This document shows, piece by piece, positions 35,127-47,200 of a DNA stretch of 64,000 nt (position 1 is its first letter; every line of letters starts with the position of its first letter). The notes under the pieces were generated by a model, which was given only the letters and a program-made list of their open reading frames with translations, was not told the DNA's origin and searched no databases. The stretch comes from Sphaerolaimus hirsutus (Eukaryota; Nematoda; Chromadorea; Monhysterida; Sphaerolaimidae). The stretch spans positions 15,502,701 through 15,566,700 of the forward strand of contig OZ038450.1 in the NCBI GenBank assembly GCA_964036195.1, written 5' to 3'. The translations under genes were made by a program, and so were the position numbers.

Positions 35127-35369
35127 TAAGGTGTCAACAAAAAAAATTTACAGAAAACGGAAACGGTAAATTTGTTGCACTTGCCGGAAACGGAAACGGA
35201 AAAATATTTGCACTTGCCGGAAAACGTAACGGAAAACGGAAAAAATGTTGCACTTGCCAGAAAACGGAGCAGAAACGGAAAAAAATTGCACTTGCCGGAA
35301 AACGGAACGGAAAACGGAAAAAAAGTGCCTGCGGAAAGCGGAAACGGAAAACGGAAATTTGACACCCTA
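35127..35369. mobile_element. Family K hAT-like element
   Basis: TAAGGTGTCAACAAAAA to AAATTTGACACCCTA, flanks GTACGGAT and GTACTGAT (7 of 8). The body is almost wholly GGAAAACGGAAACGG and CACTTGCCGG units. Confidence 0.8.
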
Positions 35370-35688
35370 GTACTGATCAAAATTTTCCCCCGTAATATAC
35401 GCAGTCTCAATTTATTGCCTGATCGGACAGTTTCCGAAAGCTCTGGGGTTAGATCAAATGAACACAATATTCTGTGTGTTATATGATGTGAATCACACCG
35501 TACACATAAAATACGTTATCACCTTACTACGGATACCTTGAACGGCGCATTTTTTTATTTTTTTCGTTGCACAGATAGTTCAATGTGCTATGTGAATGCT
35601 TATACACATCTTGATTTGGGAGCCAGCCAAATGTATATGCTTTTTTCTTACGTTTTACTGTTCAAAAAGTCCTGATTTATGCTCGTCA

Positions 35689-35790
35689 ATGGGAATTGAT
35701 CGGATGGTTTTTTTAAATTTTGTGCGATTTTCACTCCTGCTGGGCATATTTCTGATCCTTGGAATTTGCCACCGCACAGTGAAATTTTGA
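35689..35790 (+). CDS. Small ORF with a signal-peptide-like hydrophobic segment
   Basis: 33 residues. MGIDRMVFLNFVRF is followed by LLLGIFLILGICHR, a classic hydrophobic core with small residues near the end, then TGA. It could be the first exon of a secreted protein: a donor GTGAAA follows codon ACA inside the frame. No further exon was identified, so this may be chance in AT-rich DNA. The rest of 35370-36240 shows nothing else. Confidence 0.2.
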   Translation: MGIDRMVFLNFVRFSLLLGIFLILGICHRTVKF

Positions 35791-36239
35791 GGTATGCGTT
35801 CATTTTTTATGCGGTTGCGGAATACATGTCTTTGGATGAAAAAAGCCCACCAAAAAAAGTTTGAAGGAACTGTGTGTGGTGCGCCAGTTGTGGTGTGCCA
35901 GTATTTTTGTGGTGACTACCATTTGTGTGCAATTTTGTCGCCTAGTGATTTTTGACGTTTTCATTTCGCTAGAAAATTGTATGCCAGCGTCTTACAGTTC
36001 TTTCTCCTACCTAAAGACAACCTTTGTATCAATATAAGCTCACCAGGAATTTTGGCTGTTCGTTCACAAATTCTCCCATTTAAGAATACAAAACATCGAA
36101 TTAAAAAGACAGTATAGAACTGCATCACATGGAAAAAATGTTACCAAACTTAAGTATGGCAGCGTGAGCTATGTCCAAGTGCTGCACATAACAAATACAA
36201 AAAGCTGAGAATGTATAAAACGGCATGTAAATTGTTCAT

Positions 36240-36720
36240 TTTGATCAAAAATTTGGGTAAAATTTCTCAAAAATCGCTCCATTAAAAATATAGCTGACCG
36301 ATTTTGGGGAGGGGGGATTCAGGAGATAGTAACCAACAAATTTGACTCCCCCCACCCCCTCCCCATTCGAGACGCCTGCAAAGCATAGTTGTTAAAACGT
36401 ATTTACGTTTACTCGTTAAATACATATACTTGAGTGCTGCATAAATATGTTTATATTTCCTCCTGAAAAAAATACCGGTACTCACTTACTAGCGTATAAA
36501 TGTACACGAGTACCGAAAAATTATTTTAAGGGGACATAGAAAGTGACATTTTGACAGACCGAAAGTGACAAACATTGGATATTTTCCTGAGAAATACTTA
36601 TCAGGAGAAAAAAACATGTTTGATGTATTTCAGAGTAAAAATTGAAAAAAAATAATGACTGTTATGTTTTCTATGATGTATTCCAACGCTTGGCGCCAAA
36701 GTCCTGGCGCATTTTCCATC
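36240..36720. repeat. Fragments of families A, L and T
   Basis: 36240-36375 matches family A (AAAAATCGCTCCATTAAAA, then GAGACGCCTG). 36385-36660 is family L (CATAGTTGTTAAAACG). 36690-36725 is a family T end (GGCGCATTTTCCATCACTA). Confidence 0.55.
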
Positions 36721-36963
36721 ACTAGTCCTGTCTCCGTCACGAGTGCACATTCCATTGCATCCGTTGAGTCAAACCAGGCAAAGCTTTTTTTGCTTGGTCT
36801 AGCTTCATCGATTGTTTTAGGCGCTTTTTACACTGTGACGACTGTGACGACAAAAATGCAATCTTTCAGCCATTTTTGTTCGATCTATATGAAATATTTA
36901 CATGTGTGAAGCCTCAATCGATCATGACTTGATTAGCCCCACTGCCTAAGACAAACACTAAAT

Positions 36964-37744
36964 TACCGTATTTGCTTGAATAATCCCCCTGGGGGATTAT
37001 TATTTCGTCAGACTTTTTTGAGGGGGGAACTATTCGATGGGGGGAATTATTCAAGGGGGGAATTATTATTTCGTCAAAGTTTTCAAGCATGTTTCTATCA
37101 ACTCATTTCCCGAAACATGACTTATAAACACCATAACGTGCCATTTTTGTGAAAATTAGGTAGAACAAATTAATCAAATTTGATGAAATATGCTTTATTA
37201 ACACAAGAACGTGCCATTTTTGTTAATATTGGACACAAACAATTGTTTAAATCTTTTAAGGGGGAATTATTCGAGGGGGGAATTATTATTTCCTCACTCA
37301 TCTTACAGGGGGGATTATTCGAGGGGGGGAATTATTTAAGGGGGGGGTACTATTCAAGCAAATACGGTATATACATTGCATGTTACTGCACACTAGATCA
37401 CACTTTTTTGTTGTCGGAGGCTGTTGCTGTATTTGTTAAAGGCGTTGTCGGCGGCCTGGTTAAAGGGGCTGGCGACAACAAATCAGCGACAACCTCTGAC
37501 AACAAGAAAAAAGTGTGATCTAGTGTGCATGAACACACAATGCATGTTATTTTATGTTTGTCTTGGGCAGTGGGGCTGATCAAGTCATGATCAATTGGGG
37601 CTTCACACATGAAAAATATTTCATATGTATCGCACAAAATGGCTGAAAAATCACATTTTTGTCGTCACAGTCGTCACAGTGTAAACGCTGTCAAAAAAAA
37701 ATTGTGCATTATTTTAATTGTTAATTATTCAAGTAAATACGGTA
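36964..37744. mobile_element. Family Q elements, nested
   Basis: TACCGTATTTGCTTGAATAA to TTATTCAAGTAAATACGGTA. A second right end (GCAAATACGGTA) near 37369 suggests one copy within another. GGGGGGAATTATT units repeat inside. Confidence 0.65.
37388..37529. repeat. Palindromic MITE-like insertion in family Q
   Basis: About 35-bp inverted ends: CACTAGATCACACTTTTTTG and the inverse AAAAAAGTGTGATCTAGTG, with GTTGTCGGAGG/CCTCTGACAAC inside. 142 bp in total. Confidence 0.65.
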
Positions 37745-37924
37745 GTCTTCACTGCACATACTTTGAACAATTTCAATCTGTCAATTACGAAGTGCAGTGC
37801 TCTTGAATTCTACAGGCTGCAAGACATATTTTATTGCCCATAATTGGACAGGAGAATCCGTGGACCTGAACCCGCGACATAGGTGTTTCAGTCGCGCGTG
37901 GGCCGCGCAGTGGCGAGCACTCAT

Positions 37925-38088
37925 AAACTTACCTGGCGGGGGAGTTTCCGGCGGTCAGGAGGGCCGGACTCCCGGGGCGAGGCTCGGCCACTGCACGCCG
38001 GCCGCGCTGACCCCCGAGGGCTCAACGAGTGGTTGGGTGCCTACCGCGGAATTTTTGCGTGCGGGGCTGCGCGTTCGCGCGCGCCCTG
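37925..38088 (+). ncRNA. U1: U1 snRNA, type A
   Basis: Full 164-nt copy with AAACTTACCTGG, intact stem-loops, Sm site AATTTTTG and terminal TTCG hairpin. The promoter block is at -59 to -34, and the -33 to -1 segment matches the 21158 copy. The downstream box is shortened (CTGATTCATGTCC), so 3-prime processing may differ from other copies. It lies 300 bp from the 3-prime end of the HSP-12-like gene. Confidence 0.87.
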
Positions 38089-38383
38089 ATTCATGTCCGA
38101 GCCGAGCAGAATGAAGTGATTGATGAGTGAAAATTGGATTCAGTGAATTTTCTGTAGTTCAAAACAATGAGCAGTGGGTGTGCTGGAACAAGTTGCTGCC
38201 TAGGCGTGGTAAATATTTATTGAAGCCATACACATGCAAAGTGTGACATTTACGTGAACGCACGCCTCGATCAGTTTATTAATGATCATAAATGATCGCG
38301 TGTTTCGCACTTTATTTTGTTTACACAATCGTCACATGCAACAATTCAACGCGAAGATATCGACCAACGCAATTAGTTCATTG

Positions 38384-41320
38384 TCACCGCTGCCTTTTCT
38401 TGGCTGTAATCACAAGCATCGATTTCGAATTGAGGTGCGATTTGATCGTGGTCACGTCGACGTCGGTTGGGAGTTTGTACGCTCTGTTCACCTCGCGTAT
38501 CACCTTGACTGTGTGCGACGATGTGTGCGTGTTAAACAGAATGGGCAGATCGTATATGTTTGCAAGTTGCGTTCCATGGGCCATGACTAGTGATGTGAAA
38601 GCGCCAGAACTTTGGCGCCAAGCGCCATGGCGCTTTCCAACCCCTGGCGCTTTTACATCACTACCCATGACACTTCCCTGAATGTATCCTATTTACATAC
38701 CCTAATACTATGTCAATGCTCTTGAAAGCTCAGCTTTCTGTTAAATCAAAGATAAAATTATAATTCAAACTTATTTGTAGATCTGTGATTTGAAATTTGT
38801 TTTAAACGACATTTTATTTACATGAATATGTCAAGCTGTCTGTGCTACAAAAATGCCCTGGCCCCAAAATGATAATGGAACAGAAGACCACTCAAAACGC
38901 TTAGGTACACATATTTTTACAGTTCTCGCGGTGGAAAAATACCAGGTAAATAAATATAGCTGGCGTCAAGTGCTGGCGCGGTATTGGCAGAGCTCAAATA
39001 TGGGCAAATGCAAACGATTTAGATTTTTGGGATGAAAAGTGTTCGATTTTTGACGTGATCGCGAAATTGCGCCACTATTTTCGTCCCTCATTCAAATTTG
39101 ACACCATTTTTCTGGCGCTTTTCCAGCGCAAAGTGACCACACTGCGAACTCACGTTCATCGGCGCGCGGTTCGTGTCTGCAGTGCACCACCAGCTGGTCG
39201 GAGCACACCTTCACCTGCGTGAGGACAATAAACGATAATGCGGCGCGCTTTAGAGTCATGTGGCATGTCCCGTCCCTGCCAAATAAAATGTCACAAAAAT
39301 CTGTCAAATTACATGTTATTATAAGAGGGAAATTTTGCCTACATTGATAATTTTGCATATAGGTAATTTCAGAGGGTGTGAGACTGGCTTCTGGGCTCTG
39401 GCCACAGCTTTGATAGTGTGGGGTGGGGAGCTACGCGACTCGTCCAAAAGCTACATATGTACCATGAATCCTCGAATAACTCCCCACGATTCCCCCCTTG
39501 AAGTAACCCACTCCCTTGTATAAAACCCCTTCTATGATGTGTGCATAACATCTTTTGATTGCTACTAATTTTTTTGAAATAAACTATTTTCGCCCCCTTT
39601 TGCGGTTGATATTCACCACCATTAATTTCATTGTTTTATAAATCATACTTTGATTTACAAACGCTTGTTTATCAAACCATTCATACGTCCAATTATCACA
39701 AAATTTCCAATGAAAAATAACCCCACAAGGATTTACAGTACATATAATAATAGGTATTCCGTTCGGAACACGTTCGGCCGCACAACAAACTTGTGTCACG
39801 CAGTCTTTTGCGCAACAAAAGTTTATTGTACAGGTAGTGCTGGAATGGCGCCATAGTGCTGGCACCATTTGAGGCTTATGCGCCATTATATCACTAGCAT
39901 TGTCTCCTGCAAAAAAGCGCGACAAAAATTTTGTCGTGCACAACTGGCACACATGTCACAACAACCTTTGGCGCCCTTAAACAGCGCCAGCGCCATGGCA
40001 CCATTCCATCACTACCTGCACAACAAACTTTTGTTGCCCAAAAAACTGCGCCAACATAAATTTGTTGTGCGGCAGAATTTGTCGTGAGCCTCTCTATTCA
40101 TCTACATCTTCATGTAGGTATTTCGCTGAGAAATATTTCAAGACGGAGTTGGCAGTCACGCACTCTGTAAAATATTATACAAATTTGTCAAATGCTATGT
40201 AAAATGTACAATACAATAGGTAATACCTAAGTTATTTTCTATTTCTCACTTTACATTCTACATTACTTTTGACCAGAGTTGTTAAAATACCGGTATTTTT
40301 GGAAAGTGTAAGTGTAAGTGTAAATACACTTTCCAAATTTTAAGTATGGATACCAAAAGTGTAAGGTATTTTAAAAATACCTAGGAAAGTGTAAAAAAAG
40401 TGTAAGTGTAAAAATTTTTTTTAGAAAGAGCTCTCACTGTTGAGCATTAGAAAACACCGCTGTTCTCACCTTTATAGCAATTTATTTATTATTTTCATGT
40501 ATTATTTCACATTTTACAGCCTTTTAGGAAACATTTCAGACTGTAACAAATACTGTAGTGGTATGAAGTTCCCTAAAAATGGCACTTTTTCACTGTTGAT
40601 ATTTTACTGATTAAGCAATGCGATACACACTGTTTAAATGCAAGAATGGACATGCAGCAAATGTCAATGCAAAAGTTGACTTTGTGTCCAGTTGGTGAAC
40701 TTCCATTGATCTTGTCCTTTTTCAAAAGTATGATGAAACTGTAGAATACCATGAGTACTGATCAAAGGTTGTAGATCAAATGCTAGTTTGCACATTTGCC
40801 ATATTTTCTACATTCAATGCATTTTTTTGTACATGACCCTATTTTATGCTTTATCAAAAGCATAAAACAGGGCCATCTGAAAGAAAAAAATACACTTTCT
40901 GTACCCGGGTATTTTGCCCAGGAAAGTGTAAAAAAAGTGTATGGGTATTTTATGAAAGTGTAAGTGTAAGTGTAAATATAAATACCCATTTACCCGGGTA
41001 TTTCGGGTAAGTGTAAATACACTTTCGCAACTCTGCTTTTGACAGAGTTAGGCACTGCCTGCCAGCAGCCTATATGTACTCTGTGGCCGTATTTTTCACC
41101 CCTGAACGCGTTTAAATGCGCATGAGCATTGACGAACCTCGATTTCCTTCGGCGTGAACGATTGCATCTCCAAACAAACTTCGAATTTGTCTTTAGTATT
41201 GACAATCTCTATAAAGCCGTCATCGCGCTTCAGGGGCCAATCCCAAAAATTGGCCGCCCAATCTTGAGTCATGTCAACTGTGGCGCAGTCGCCATTTTCG
41301 AACGAAAACGCGTGCGCCAT
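38384..41320 (-). CDS. hsp-12: HSP-12-type small heat shock protein
   Basis: Short nematode small heat shock protein: an alpha-crystallin-domain chaperone with almost no N- or C-terminal extension, expected in the cytosol. Exons 41320-41138, 39214-39154, 38508-38384, phases 0 and 1, 122 residues. N-terminal exon: WDWPL, VNTKDKFEV and FTPKEIE. Exon 2: VKV and HCRHEPRADE. Exon 3: NRAYKLP, DVDVTTIKSHL and the beta-strand LVITAKK before TGA. The order and spacing match C. elegans HSP-12.2 (110 residues); the usual C-terminal IxI motif is absent, as in that family. Donors are GAG|GTTCGT and GAAC|GTGAGT. The loop between HCRHE and NRAYKLP is about two residues shorter than expected, so the exon 2/3 junction may be slightly off. 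Introns hold family T (38588) and L-type (40274) insertions. Confidence 0.88.
38588..38663. mobile_element. Minimal family T element (hsp-12 intron 2)
   Basis: Only 76 bp: TAGTGATGTGAAAGCGCC to GGCGCTTTTACATCACTA, flanks GCCATGAC and CCCATGAC (7 of 8). Little more than its two ends. Confidence 0.8.
39365..40100. repeat. Mixed repeat fragments in hsp-12 intron 1
   Basis: 39465-39540 resembles family R/Q (CCTCGAATAACTCCCC). 39840-40015 is a family T piece flanked by two similar TTTTGTTG(C/T)..AAACTGCG..TTTGTTGTGCGGC blocks. No coding exon on either strand was accepted. Confidence 0.4.
40274..41035. mobile_element. L-type hAT-like element (hsp-12 intron 1)
   Basis: CAGAGTTGTTAAAATACCGG to CGCAACTCTG with perfect 8-bp duplications CTTTTGAC at 40266-40273 and 41036-41043. 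Ends contain reiterated AAGTGTAAGTGTAAATAC. Confidence 0.88.
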
Positions 41321-41403
41321 TTTTCTGTCTGGAGTTTGCTGCAATTAGTCAGCTAGGTGTGACCTGATTAGCGGCCTTCCACCGTAAAATTACCAAGCTT
41401 TTT

Positions 41404-41462
41404 TCCGATATAAATACGTAGTATAGTTCCGATGTTTGAGTTTTGTTCCAGAGTTTCTGCGG
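41404..41462 (-). promoter_or_regulatory. Putative TATA box and heat-shock-element-like site upstream of hsp-12
   Basis: On the minus strand TATTTATATCGG lies about 85 bp upstream of the ATG. Further upstream, TTCCAGAGTTTC fits the TTCnnGAnnnTTC heat shock element with one mismatch. One partial site only; suggestive. Confidence 0.4.
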
Positions 41463-41625
41463 TTGTAAAAAATTTTTGAAATGTTAAAATTTAAATGGTG
41501 TTAAACGAAAGCATATGGCGCCGCATCTGAAATGGGTGGTATACTCATACTGCTGAACATAAATATCTCACGTGACTAAATTTGCGCAAAATAATAGCCT
41601 AACATCACGTACGATATTCGCCAAA

Positions 41626-41772
41626 ATGACCACAACAGAAGGCTCAGCTGGCATCTGGAAGCTAGGTAACTATTTATTCGACCATTTGCAACGTTGAGCG
41701 GCATTCTGCTGCTCTACAGGGCCATACATTACTTGTGGCGGTCATAAAGATGTGGTGCGGCTACCCTGTTGA
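41626..41772 (+). CDS. Candidate two-exon micro-ORF divergent from hsp-12
   Basis: 41626-41665 starts ATGACCACAACAGAAGGC and ends at GTAACT. 41720-41772 follows GCTCTACAG. Intron 54 nt, phase 1. The product is 30 residues (MTTTEGSAGIWKL... GGHKDVVRLPC) ending at TGA. It shares a 305-bp intergenic region with hsp-12. It could also be the first two exons of a longer gene with a WD40-like start, but no later exon was found. Confidence 0.25.
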
Positions 41773-41933
41773 TTTAGCAAACAGTGGCAAACAAAAATTG
41801 AAAGACAGTTTTGGATTTTTGATTGCTTCAATGTTCGCATTTCTTATTGATGATTAAAGAGGGTAGAAATCTAAATAAAAAACTAATTTCAAAATTCAAA
41901 GGATTTGAACTTTGAAAAACATTGTTTTAGATA

Positions 41934-42236
41934 GCAGAGTTGTTCAAATTGCTTAACTTTTTTCTAAGGAGGTGTGTAAAATACTTTTTTACTTATCCCT
42001 GAGTACAGAAAATGTAAAATACTTTTCCCCGTACTCATGATTACATGTGAGTAAAATACTTTTCTTTTCAGGAAAATGCAAAAGCGAGTACATTTTCCCC
42101 CAGAAAATGTAAAAGCGAGTAGGTACTTTCCCCTTCCCTGTGAAAGTGAGTACTTTCCCCCTCCCAGAAAATGTAACCCAGCACTTGAGTATAGGTATGT
42201 ATTTTTCGTGTAAATGTAAATCCGTTCTAACAACTG
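41934..42236. mobile_element. Family L element
   Basis: CAGAGTTGTTCAAATTGC to CGTTCTAACAACTGTG. GAAAATGTAAAAGCGAGTA units within. No matching target duplication. Confidence 0.6.
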
Positions 42237-42688
42237 TGCTAAAGTTTAATTTTTTATACTTTACCTAGATCGAAGTTTGGCGTCAATATAATACATTATG
42301 ATGGTGGAATAATTTTAGGGTATAGACAAGGCGCAAGTTCTGCGCCTGCCGCCGCTGTATAAAACATACTAAGTATGTAATGTGAGTATAAATAATACGC
42401 GCATCAGAAATCAACATATTTCCCGAGCTGGAACTACATAAAATACAATTGGGTTCCAACTCAGTTGTGGCGACATCATAAGGCGTTGGTCCTGCATTGT
42501 CATAGCTAGTGAGTTAATGAGCGCCAAGATTTTGGAGACACGCAAAAAGCACCAAGGCGCCACATAGTACACGGTGGAACGGGACCACAAAAAATCTCAC
42601 AAAAATGGCGCGCCGAACTCCAAAATGGGCCTACACACACTAGTTGACGTTAAAATTCGTGTCAACTGAATTCAACTAAAATTTTAGT
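42237..42688. other. No clear feature
   Basis: Unique-looking AT-rich DNA; GGCGCAAGTTCTGCGCC is a short perfect hairpin at about 42330. No exon recognised. Confidence 0.25.
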
Positions 42689-43029
42689 TACCGTATTTGC
42701 TTGAATAGTTCCCCTCCTTGAAAAATTCCCCCCTCGAATAATCCCCCCCCCCCCCCTGTAAGATGAGTGAAAAAATAATAATTCCCCCCTCGAATAACCC
42801 CCCTCCGTTAAAAATTTGATTAATTTGTTCTACCTAATTTTCACAAAAATGGCACGTTATGGTGTTTATAAGTCATGTTTCGGGAAATGAGTTGATGGCA
42901 ACATGCTTGAAAATTTTGACGAAATAATAATTCTCCCCCTTGAAAAATTCCCCCCTCGAATAGTTCCCCCCTCAAAAATGTCTGACGAAATAATAATCCC
43001 CCAGGGGGATTATTCAAGCAAATACGGTA
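42689..43029. mobile_element. Family Q element
   Basis: TACCGTATTTGCTTGAATAG to CAAGCAAATACGGTA. The interior block with GTTTATAAGTCATGTTTCGG is shared, inverted, with 36964-37744. Confidence 0.7.
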
Positions 43030-43550
43030 ATTATGTGATTTAAACTCTTCTATGTGATAGAGCATTGGTGATTTTTGATCGTGACGCTTAATTTCCATTG
43101 TTTCTGTTAAGTGTGATGCTTTTAAAACATTTTTGTCTTAGTTGACATTCAGTTAACATTAAGTTGTGATGTCAACTAGTGGGTACTGGCCAAAATGGTG
43201 TTCTCACACCACTAGTTACGGAACAGGGGAACCATAGTATTCGGGACTATTCATCATCATGTGTACGGAAAGTGACGCAACTCGCCGCGCTGCACGCACA
43301 CGTGTCATGTGTTCCTAACTGTAGCCGTGAACTTTCAAAATGAATTTTCGATGATGTTTCAAAGCAGAAAATGTGCGAAGTTTCGGAGGGCGAGTTCGTA
43401 TGCAGGGCAACACATTTTGCATCATTAGGTACGTGACGCTGACGCGTTGCAGCGTTTGATTTCGCACTGGAATTGGGAAGCGATTCATCTCATTTCGAAC
43501 GCCAAAAAATGTTTAAAAGCCGTTAGTGTCAGTGTCACTCAGTATGTGAC

Positions 43551-44012
43551 TACCGTATTTCTTCTAATAGAAGAGCGCCGTTCTATTTTTTTTCGTTAAC
43601 TTTTTTACCTGCCGTTCTATTGGAGGTGCCGCTCTTTTGGAGGCTGCCGTTCTATTTTTTCCACCAATCTTTTTCACACATTTTTCATTTGAACATACTT
43701 ATTTGAATGAAACATGAACAACATTTGAGCATCAATTCAAGAAAACCAAATGTGAAAACAACCCTGAATCATAGTTATGAACACTGCGGTTGTTCTCACC
43801 ACCCATCTTTCTGATATGTGGTTTTATGGCGCTCTTCCAATGTAATTTATACCTGCCGTAATATTGGAGGTGCCGTTGTATTGGAGGCTGCCTTTCTATT
43901 GGAGGCTGCTGTTCTATTGTTTTCGAGAGTGCAAAAATGTGCCAAAACCTGCCGTTCTATTGGAGGTGCCATTCTATTGGAAGTATGCCGTTCTATTAGA
44001 AGAAATACGGTA
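43551..44012. mobile_element. Family S element
   Basis: TACCGTATTTCTTCTAATAG to TTAGAAGAAATACGGTA; flanks TATGTGAC and TATGTGAA next to the ends suggest an 8-bp target. Reiterated CCGTTCTATTGGAGG units occupy both ends. Confidence 0.7.
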
Positions 44013-44216
44013 TGTGAATTGCACGAGCCACAGTTGTCTTTTCATTATTTGGTGCTCGTCCCCATTTTCTACTTTATGTTCTTTAGCCGTACTTATTTAT
44101 TTATGTATTGAGAAATACACAGTGCCTATCTCAAGTTTCATTCCCCTTAGCAAAGGCATAAAAATGTTAACAAAACAACAAAAGAAACACTGAAATTGTG
44201 GCGGAATTGAACAAAA

Positions 44217-47200
44217 ATGTCGTTAGGAAGTGAGGTATCTCTATACAAAAGCAGTAGAAATATAAAAAATGATCATCTAAACATTCAATTGTGGCCACAT
44301 TCTATGACCGTAAACACTAGAAATCATGGTGAAGTACACGAAGCCTTCCTGCATGTTCAAAACTTACATCCAAAACTGGTAGGTACGGTTTGAAAAAAAC
44401 GAAAATGAAGTATAATATTCCGGATTCTTAACACATTCTGAATTCCGTTTTACTTCATTGTTCACAGCGGTAAGATTACCACATTTTCTTGAACTGGCCC
44501 CACCCTCGAATTGTGCCCCCCTCGAATTGCCCCCAAGTAAAAATAGATGTAGTGAAAAAAACACCCCCTCAAATGATGCCGCACTCTGAATTGAATTGTT
44601 GCATCCGACACATTTCCAAAACCATCTGATACACTTGACAAAGAATGAAGGTGCGCCCAGACGGGATCATCAAATTGAAATGAATATGAGCCGAATGAAT
44701 GTGTAGGCAAAATATTTGACATTTTCATTGTTTGAAAAGTATGCCCCCTCGAATTACTGCGACCTCAATGGAATTGCATCTGTTTTCCGTAAAACGTTAC
44801 ATGATTATGAAAGACTGAACACGATGGGGCAATTAGCACGTTTTCACCACGGCTCCATATGTATAGCACGTTTTCACCACAGCGCCTGTAACAAATATCA
44901 CCGCAAATAGTGTTTCCGTTAGGCAACCCAATCGTAATTAACACATTTTCAAGTTTCCAAACTTCTTAGAATGTCACTCGCTCAAAGGCAGCTCGTTTCT
45001 GGCTGAAAATGCGACCCAACCAATCGGCGATCGTTCTGGGCGCGCGGCCGCGTGCCGCCGAACTGCAGCCGAACGGCCAACGGCAAACGGTGACTGTTAG
45101 CGCGGTGCAATGATCATTTGTGAAGTTCGGAAGTGGCGCAAAACAATCATAATTGCGGACTTAGTGATGAAAGAGAGCATTTAATTTCGGCCCGGTGGTC
45201 GAACCTGAGATCGGTTTCATGCGCCAGCGCAACGGAACATTTCCGCCAGTAAATGGACCTACATATTGTTAACTGACGTTATATTTTCTCAACAGAAAAG
45301 TTATATTCTGTTAACTGACAAGTCATATTTTGTTCACTAACAATTTATATTTTGTAAACTAACAAGTTATATTTTGTTAACTGACAAGCAACGGTGAACT
45401 TAAATTTTTGTTGGTATTTAATAAAAATACAGGGATGGGCATTTTCAGTTACCGCTGGAAAAACGCGATAGCTTGAGCTACGGTTGAGCTATCGCAGTGA
45501 AATTTTAGCACAATAGAGTAGACTCCATAGGACACCTATTCTGAAGTTTGCAACCCAAACGGCCACATTTTGGGTGAGTTGTGGAACACACAGTTTTTAG
45601 TGTAATTTTGTGACTTGACCCCCGTTATCTCAGGACTGGGGGACTATTCAAGAAAAACAAAGAATTTGGTTGTAGCCCCGACCCCAAACCCCAACATACT
45701 CAAAGGGCATCCAAATCGGCCAATGTACGACAGAATGGGACAACACCAAAGACCGGCGACCCCCCCCCCCCTCAAATGCCACCCTCGATTTATCCTATGG
45801 GTGACGCCTAGTCACAAAATTACACTAAAAACGGTGTGTTCCACTACTCACCCAAAATGTGGCCGTTTGGGTTGCAAACTTCAGAATAGGTGTCCTATGG
45901 AGTCTACTCTTTTGTGTTAAAATTTCACTGTGATAGCTCAACCGTAGCTCAAGCTATCGCGTTTTTCCAGCGGTAACTGAAGATGCCCACCCCTGTACAT
46001 TGAGAAGCGATCGGGTGGCACACTGCGGAATCAGCCCAAACATGATCATAAAGTCAACACAAAGTGTTCGAATTTGAACCACCGCAGATCCGCATCAAGT
46101 TAACCGAGTGGGCCCAAACCGACCAACTGGCCAATCCGATCGAAATCCGCGTGCACGTCGCCCCGCTCGGAGTCGAGAACAGCGCCGCGTACAGCCGAGC
46201 TACGCGCGTGCACATTGAACCAATCGTAACCGCAGCGGAAAATCATACAGCTGCGGTAACTCCGACTGAGACCGCCAGCGCGACCCGGTCGGATTCAGAG
46301 AACAACAGTGTCTCCGATGCGGTTTTATCGCAGGTGACAGTTACCTGCATCCACACGCTAATATCACTAGGGCACAAACGCGTGTTGGGTTGGGAACCCG
46401 ATTCGACCCGACCAAAACGTGATACACGCACACTTAGTGGAAGCGATACCCGAGCCCGAAACCCGAAAAAAAAATTTGGAACCGATACCCGGACCCGAAA
46501 ATTTTGAAATTCCCAACCCTAGTGAGGGTTCCTATCATAAACTTTTTCCGAGGACATTCTGAATACTGATGCCGAAACTATGTATACTTGACGGACCGCA
46601 CGCTATGCATTTTTCTGAAGGAAACACTCCATCATGACGTCATCATTAATAAAATAAAACTGATTCATGCAAAAAAAAGTTTCAGGAAAAAAACCGTCGT
46701 CGCTTGTACGCGACTCCTCCTTTTTCCTTTCAGAATATTTTACTTTTTTGTTAAGGTGCATACAAAAGTATCCAACTCGCGCGTTATCGACTACGACATA
46801 AATCATTTTGGGTGCATACTTTGCGGTCCGCCGAGTATACCTATGTACAGTTCTGTACGGTGCACTCACTCACAGGCACTGGATAGCTTGTGCGAATCAA
46901 TACTTGGAACAGCAGTTGAAAATACACACTCGAACTCGATGAGCAATATTTTGGCAGGGTGCCAAGGTGGCAGTTTACTGGAGCAGGCACTCACGCAGCC
47001 GTATTTCCTGCGTGATTGGTTACTGCGCTCGACCAATTCACCACTTCTCGGTTGGCATTTACCGTATTTCCTCGATATACCCCTCTCGAAATACTCCCCC
47101 CCCAAATATAGTGTATAGAGAAAGTAAATGACAAAAGCTGCGGTTTGTGATTCGGGAAAAGTAGAACACACATTAAAAACAATGACTGTTTTATGTTAGA

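Noticed and set aside
35182..35486. Glu/Asn/Lys-rich frame on the plus strand
   Set aside because: Reads the GGAAAACGGAAACGG array of family K.
43380..43450. Possible exon around ATGTGCGAAGTTTCGG ending before GTACGTG
   Set aside because: Two frames are open, no partner exon was found, and the segment lies between two MITEs.
45195..45220. GGTTCGACC-like T-loop on the minus strand
   Set aside because: The stem does not pair and no D-arm or acceptor partner was found.
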